A stretch of DNA of 64,000 bases. Source: Idiomarina rhizosphaerae. Its GTDB lineage: Bacteria; Pseudomonadota; Gammaproteobacteria; Enterobacterales; Alteromonadaceae. This document shows positions 59,886-64,000 of the stretch, in pieces (position 1 is the first letter of the stretch; the number at the start of each line of letters is the position of its first letter). The notes beneath the pieces are model-generated. The model saw only the letters and a list, made by a program, of their open reading frames with translations. It searched no databases and was not told the DNA's origin. The translations under genes were made by a program, and so were the position numbers. Location: contig NZ_JAMZDE010000008.1 of NCBI RefSeq assembly GCF_024159085.1, positions 62,001 to 126,000 of the forward strand, in the 5' to 3' direction.

Positions 59886-60911
59886 TTACAGCTGTTCTGA
59901 TAAGACTGCTTCGACACGATGTTTAATTCGCTCGGGAAGCTGTTCATGCGCTTCTGCGACGGCTTGTTGAATTGCACTATAAAAAGCGCCGGCGCTAGCG
60001 CTACCGTGACTTTTTATCACGACATGGCGCAATCCTATCAGACTCGCACCATTGTAGTGGTCGGGCTTCAGCCTATCCCAGGATTTATGCGTCCGTTTTT
60101 GTAAAAAACGAAAGAAAAACCGATAAAGCCAATGCGAGTTCAGTGTGTCCCGCATTTGATCAATAATGAATGTTGCCAGACCTTCACAGCTTTTAAGCGC
60201 AACATTACCGACGAAACCATCACAAACCACAACATCAGCTCTACCACTAAATAAATGGTTACCTTCAATAAAACCAATGTAGTTTAACTGCTCGCATTGA
60301 GCGAGTCTGGCCGCCGCATTGCGTACAACATCATTACCTTTGATGTCTTCTTCACCCATATTTAACAGGCTAATTTTAGGGGCTGGCACACCCGATAAAT
60401 ATTCAGCCGCCACAGCACCCATAACACCAAACTGAAACAAAGTTTCTGAATCGCAACTGGCATTAGCGCCGAGATCAAGCAGGTAAGATTTTCCGCCGGT
60501 TTGATTCGGCAAAGCCGTCATCAATGCCGGGCGCAACACGCCAGGAAGCGTTTTAAGTGTAAAGTAAGCATTAGTCATTAACGCGCCAGTATTGCCACCG
60601 CTTACCATTGCCTGACAATTACCGTCGGTTAGAGTTTGCAGCGCAACGCGCATGGAGGACTCAGGCTTACTACGCAGAGACTGGCCCGGTTTATCATCCA
60701 TTTCAATAACTTGTTCTGCATGAACAAGATTTACAGAAGGATGCGAGCTTAAATTGAATTTATCGAGTAACGGGGTGAGTTCTTGCTCGTGCCCGACAAC
60801 GGTGAATTTAACATCGGGATACCGATGAACCGCTTTTTCCAGGGCTTCTATAACAATAGAGGGGCCATTATCGCCCCCCATTGCATCAATCGCTATGTTC
60901 AGTTCAGGCAT
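59886..60911 (-). CDS. plsX: phosphate acyltransferase PlsX
   Basis: 341 residues. [18 protein letters not shown] at the N-terminus, SGGNTGALM near 104 and [13 protein letters not shown] near 231 are family signatures. It makes acyl-phosphate from acyl-ACP for phospholipid synthesis. 8 bases after rpmF. Confidence 0.96.
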   Translation of the reverse strand: MPELNIAIDAMGGDNGPSIVIEALEKAVHRYPDVKFTVVGHEQELTPLLDKFNLSSHPSVNLVHAEQVIEMDDKPGQSLRSKPESSMRVALQTLTDGNCQAMVSGGNTGALMTNAYFTLKTLPGVLRPALMTALPNQTGGKSYLLDLGANASCDSETLFQFGVMGAVAAEYLSGVPAPKISLLNMGEEDIKGNDVVRNAAARLAQCEQLNYIGFIEGNHLFSGRADVVVCDGFVGNVALKSCEGLATFIIDQMRDTLNSHWLYRFFFRFLQKRTHKSWDRLKPDHYNGASLIGLRHVVIKSHGSASAGAFYSAIQQAVAEAHEQLPERIKHRVEAVLSEQL

Positions 60912-60919
60912 GGCCTGTC

Positions 60920-61090
60920 TTACTTGTTAACGACCTTACGACCCTTGTAATAACCGTCGGCTGTTACGTGGTGACGACGATGCGTTTCACCCGTAGTTGA
61001 GTCAACCGACAGTGTTGGGCCGTCTATTGCATCGTGTGAACGACGCATGTCGCGTCTTGAACGACTTTTCTTACTTTTTTGAACAGCCAT
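60920..61090 (-). CDS. rpmF: 50S ribosomal protein L32
   Basis: 56 residues starting [20 protein letters not shown] and ending [11 protein letters not shown], the full L32 sequence. The four zinc cysteines found in some L32 proteins are absent, so this is the zinc-free form. It follows yceD by 16 bases and leads into plsX, as in E. coli. Confidence 0.97.
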   Translation of the reverse strand: MAVQKSKKSRSRRDMRRSHDAIDGPTLSVDSTTGETHRRHHVTADGYYKGRKVVNK

Positions 61091-61106
61091 TTACGCTATC
61101 TCCTGA

Positions 61107-61634
61107 TTATTTACGCTTCAATTCTTGCAATACGGCAAACGGGTTCTCAGACTCTTCAGCAGCTGATTCGTCAATTTCGCCCCACGTCATCGCATCACGA
61201 TCCACCTGACATGCCTTAGCGTCGTGCTTAGGAACTATTGGCATAGCCAGAATTAATTCGTCTTCAACAAGCCCATGCAGGTTAACTTCTCCAAAATCGT
61301 TTACCTCAATAGCTTCGTAGCTATCGGGAAAGTCATCTGCCACCTGTCGCTTAGTGACAGGAGCATACGCAAATTGCGCGAGAATATCAACATCCAGGGG
61401 CGTATTACAGCGTTCACAAAGTACTTTTACAGCAACTTTTGCTTTCCCTGTAAAATAACTAATGCCCTGCTCATCAATTCCAAACTCAACACTGGCCTCA
61501 GGATCGGGGCAAGGTTCTACCAAACTTTCCTGAAGTCTTGTCAATGTTTTACCAGGCACAACCCCATCATATGCCACTTTCTTGTTGGCACTTTTGACTG
61601 GGTCTACTGTTACGGGAATACGAACTTTTTGCAT
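61107..61634 (-). CDS. yceD: YceD (DUF177), rRNA accumulation protein
   Basis: 175 residues. VLCERCNTPLDVDI near residues 94-107 supplies a CxxC pair; the LEDELILAMP-like VEDELILAMPIVP near 135-147 and the C-terminal ENPFAVLQELK are hallmarks of the family. In bacteria and plastids it affects 23S rRNA accumulation. Always directly before rpmF in this phylum. Confidence 0.94.
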   Translation of the reverse strand: MQKVRIPVTVDPVKSANKKVAYDGVVPGKTLTRLQESLVEPCPDPEASVEFGIDEQGISYFTGKAKVAVKVLCERCNTPLDVDILAQFAYAPVTKRQVADDFPDSYEAIEVNDFGEVNLHGLVEDELILAMPIVPKHDAKACQVDRDAMTWGEIDESAAEESENPFAVLQELKRK

Positions 61635-61685
61635 AGCGCGCGAATGTTAACGAAGTTCCGCTTTACTGACAAGGGAAATCTGCCG

Positions 61686-62282
61686 TTAATCCTTATTTAG
61701 AGGGTTAATTCCGTGAGTTCTCAACATATCCAGTAAAGCGATAGCTGGTAACCCGATGAGTGTATTGGGGTCGTTGCCTTTTAAACCACTGAACAAACTG
61801 ATTCCCAGCCCTTCGCTTTTGAAGCTGCCGGCACAATCAAAGGGGTTTTCAAGTTCAACGTAACGTTCTATTTCTTCGGTACTCAGTTGACGAAACTCGA
61901 CTTCAAACGGCTCTACTCTGACTTCGCATTGTTGAGCCTTTGTATTAAGAACGGCCAACCCAGTATAAAAGGTTACCGTTTTGCCCACAAAACTGGACAA
62001 TTGTTGCACCGCATTTTCATGGTTGCCGGGTTTACCTAAAATATTGCCATCACAAACAGCAACCTGGTCGGAACCAATAATAATGGCGTCATCGTAGGTC
62101 ATTCTTTTTTCAACTGCCCGGGCTTTTGCTTCCGCTAACCGGCCAACTAATTGTTGTGGGCTTTCTGAGTTAATAGCACTCTCGTCTATATCCGGCTTCA
62201 CAACATCGTAGTTCAAATGCAATCTATCTAGAATTTCGCGACGGTACTTAGAACCTGATCCCAGAATTAGTGGCAACGTCAT
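61686..62282 (-). CDS. yceF: Maf-family nucleotide pyrophosphatase, YceF type
   Basis: 198 residues. LILGSGSKYRREIL near residues 4-17, the catalytic SDQVA near 70 and the CAGSFKSEGLGISLF region near 150-164 are Maf signatures. The YceF subgroup hydrolyses 7-methyl-GTP. It overlaps the HAD gene by 4 bases. Confidence 0.93.
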   Translation of the reverse strand: MTLPLILGSGSKYRREILDRLHLNYDVVKPDIDESAINSESPQQLVGRLAEAKARAVEKRMTYDDAIIIGSDQVAVCDGNILGKPGNHENAVQQLSSFVGKTVTFYTGLAVLNTKAQQCEVRVEPFEVEFRQLSTEEIERYVELENPFDCAGSFKSEGLGISLFSGLKGNDPNTLIGLPAIALLDMLRTHGINPLNKD

Positions 62283-62941
62283 AATGTCTCCCTGACAAGT
62301 TTATTACTGAGTTCTGAAAGCGAATCGACCACGATTGTAGCACCGGCTTCGCGCAAACGTTCAGCGTCATGTACGCCGAAGCTTACGCCAACTGCCTGTA
62401 CACCGGCTGCAACCGCCATTTTCATATCGTGAACAGAGTCTCCAACCATTACGGTGTGTTCAGGCTGGGTTTTAAGTTCACTCATAATTTCATAAAGCAT
62501 CTGGGGGTCAGGCTTGCCTTTAGTTTCACTGGCACACCGCGAAGTATCAAAGTAATGCTCAGTTTCACTTTCTGCCCAGACCCGTTCTAGCCCCCGTCGG
62601 GCCTTGCCTGTAGCAACGGCTAAACGATAGCCAGCACTGGATAACTGAGAAAGCACCGCTTTTGCATCGTGAAATAATGGCGACGGAGTTGTATTCAAGT
62701 CGACATATTCATCACGATACTGAGTTAAAAAGTTATTCATTTGTGTCGCGTTAAGCACGCCGAACAGTTTCTCTATTGCGGGTTCAAGGCTTAAACCGAT
62801 AATATCTCTGACTGAAACCTCGGTCGGAACGGGTAACCCCGTGTGCTGCGCTGTATTTTGCATAGATGACACAATTCGGCCAATGGAGTCCATTAAAGTG
62901 CCGTCCCAGTCAAACACCACAAGTCGCTTATCGTACATCAT
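62279..62941 (-). CDS. HAD-IA family phosphatase, Gph-like
   Basis: 220 residues. Motif I FDWDGTLMDS near residues 10-19 (nucleophile Asp), motif II Thr in LAVATGKARRGLERV near 105 and motif IV MVGDSVHDMKMAVAAG near 165. Resembles phosphoglycolate phosphatases; the substrate is not certain. It is wedged between rluC and yceF, where E. coli has no gene. Confidence 0.9.
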   Translation of the reverse strand: MMYDKRLVVFDWDGTLMDSIGRIVSSMQNTAQHTGLPVPTEVSVRDIIGLSLEPAIEKLFGVLNATQMNNFLTQYRDEYVDLNTTPSPLFHDAKAVLSQLSSAGYRLAVATGKARRGLERVWAESETEHYFDTSRCASETKGKPDPQMLYEIMSELKTQPEHTVMVGDSVHDMKMAVAAGVQAVGVSFGVHDAERLREAGATIVVDSLSELSNKLVRETL

Positions 62942-62956
62942 TATAAGCTGTCCTTA

Positions 62957-63904
62957 TTATTGTGCCGTCAGTTGCTTTAACGTTTGCTGTAAGTTGTCAT
63001 CCAGAGGGGCCTCAAAAGCCACTTCTTTTCCCGTAACAGGATGCAGAAAACGCAGCTGCCAGGCGTGTAAAAACAGTCTGCTTAACCCAAGCCCGGACAT
63101 CGTGTTATCGAAATCGGCATCACCATACTTAGGATCTTTCGCTATAGGATGACCGGCATGTAACGCGTGAACGCGAATTTGATGGGTGCGGCCAGTAACC
63201 GGCGACGCTTCAACTAATGTCCCTTCCTTATACCTTTGCTGAATTCTGAAACGAGTCAAAGAGGCTTTCCCTTCTGCATCAACCCGTACAATTCTCTCGC
63301 CTGATTTTAAGGTGTTCTTTTTTAACGGCGCTTCAACGCTGCGAACCCGCTTTTGCCATTGACCACGAACCAACGCCAGGTATTGCTTATTCATTTCTTT
63401 GTTACGCAGCTGTTCATGCAGGTTTCTCAGCACTGAACGTTTTTTAGCAACCAGCAACAAGCCACTGGTGTCCCGGTCTATTCGGTGAACCAGCTCTAAG
63501 CTTTTCTCTTTTGGGCGCAACGCTCTTAAGCCTTCAATAAGACCGAACTGCAGCCCGGAGCCGCCATGTACGGCGACTCCTGATGGTTTATTAATTAACA
63601 TCAACGCATCGTCTTCATAGAGGATCGCGTGCTCCAGAGCCGCAACCTGCTCTAAATTAGCAGACGGAAGGTCAGGCCTCTCACTCACTTTCACCGGAGG
63701 AATGCGAATGAGATCCCCTTCCTTCAACTTATAGTCCGGTTTTATCCGTTTTTTATTCGCCCGCACTTCACCTTTACGGACAATTCGGTACACCAAAGAC
63801 TTAGGTACACCGCGTAATTGCGCAATGAGAAAGTTATCTATTCGCTGCCCTGACTCTTCTGCAGAGACAGTATGCCAGCGTACTTCTTGTTGAATTGTTT
63901 TCAT
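62957..63904 (-). CDS. rluC: 23S rRNA pseudouridine(955/2504/2580) synthase RluC
   Basis: 315 residues. N-terminal S4 RNA-binding domain (about 18-75, RIDNFLIAQLRGVPKSLVYR) and the catalytic HRIDRDTSGLLLVAK near 139-153; TGRTHQIRVHALHAGHPI near 237-254. The rluC-yceF-yceD-rpmF order is conserved. Its promoter probably lies in the short region at the right edge, where rne would be divergent. Confidence 0.95.
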   Translation of the reverse strand: MKTIQQEVRWHTVSAEESGQRIDNFLIAQLRGVPKSLVYRIVRKGEVRANKKRIKPDYKLKEGDLIRIPPVKVSERPDLPSANLEQVAALEHAILYEDDALMLINKPSGVAVHGGSGLQFGLIEGLRALRPKEKSLELVHRIDRDTSGLLLVAKKRSVLRNLHEQLRNKEMNKQYLALVRGQWQKRVRSVEAPLKKNTLKSGERIVRVDAEGKASLTRFRIQQRYKEGTLVEASPVTGRTHQIRVHALHAGHPIAKDPKYGDADFDNTMSGLGLSRLFLHAWQLRFLHPVTGKEVAFEAPLDDNLQQTLKQLTAQ

Positions 63905-64000
63905 GCCGCTATTTTACCATCATCTACAAGATTCAACAGCGAAATTGTTGCTTGTATTTTCAGTGGTTTTCATGGAATAATTAAGTGTCAAAGTCCATCG
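63905..64000. other. upstream region of rluC at the window edge
   Basis: 96 bases without a gene. In related genomes the long rne leader starts here on the plus strand; this fragment is too short to confirm it. Confidence 0.3.

Noticed and set aside
59870-59977. N-terminal extension of FabH
   Set aside because: The extra 36 residues overlap plsX and do not resemble any FabH; the internal ATG fits the family.

Overview
The window reads as a chromosomal segment of a marine gammaproteobacterium of the Alteromonadales, most like Idiomarina. This rests on the protein sequences and on gene orders typical of gammaproteobacteria: the rpmF-plsX-fabHDG-acpP cluster, ccoNOQP with its assembly genes, mnmA-hflD-purB, and bioBFCD opposite bioA. 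The genus is an inference; there is no rRNA in the window. Coding density is high. I see no insertion sequence, tRNA, rRNA or CRISPR array.

Left edge (1-3682): two minus-strand genes, an OLD-family ATPase/TOPRIM nuclease followed 2 bases later by a UvrD-like helicase cut by the window edge. This is the architecture of the Gabija anti-phage system (gajA-gajB). A 537-base stretch without a gene separates it from core-type genes. Next come a LysR regulator divergent from an azoreductase with clear operator-like repeats (4220-5809), a small CPXCG zinc-type protein, an RND efflux pair (6121-10318) and a chemotaxis receptor with a possible sigma-28 promoter.

Respiration and RNA modification (12201-24670): cbb3 oxidase ccoNOQP, then fixH, ccoI, ccoS, a SafE-like membrane gene, uspE and ttcA. 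The fnr gene that often sits in this cluster is absent. A glucosaminidase (bax-like), a membrane protein, rluE and mnmA follow, then hflD, purB and roxA. Central metabolism (27984-38526) holds an amino-acid dehydrogenase, ppsA with ydiJ in one operon, the PEP synthase regulator ppsR, a DUF1338 protein, a class II DAHP synthase and htpX. YdiJ and the DUF1338 protein could act in sequence on D-2-hydroxyglutarate. The biotin genes (38590-43703) form bioBFCD and a divergent bioA around a candidate BirA operator; the bioF-bioC junction carries an unusual triple repeat that creates two five-codon mini-ORFs.

Right part (44124-63904): asnS, ydjA, sppA, ansA (with a long hairpin before its ribosome site), an NSS-family transporter, a lone prpD preceded by a promoter, short ORF and terminator that look like an attenuator or small RNA, then tatD, a PilZ-position gene, holB, tmk, mltG, pabC, acpP, fabG, fabD, fabH, plsX, rpmF, yceD, maf, a HAD phosphatase and rluC. 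fabF, usually between acpP and pabC, is missing. The main candidates for something new are the bioF-bioC mini-ORF chain, the prpD leader RNA, the sppA-ansA hairpin and the edge of the Gabija-type locus.
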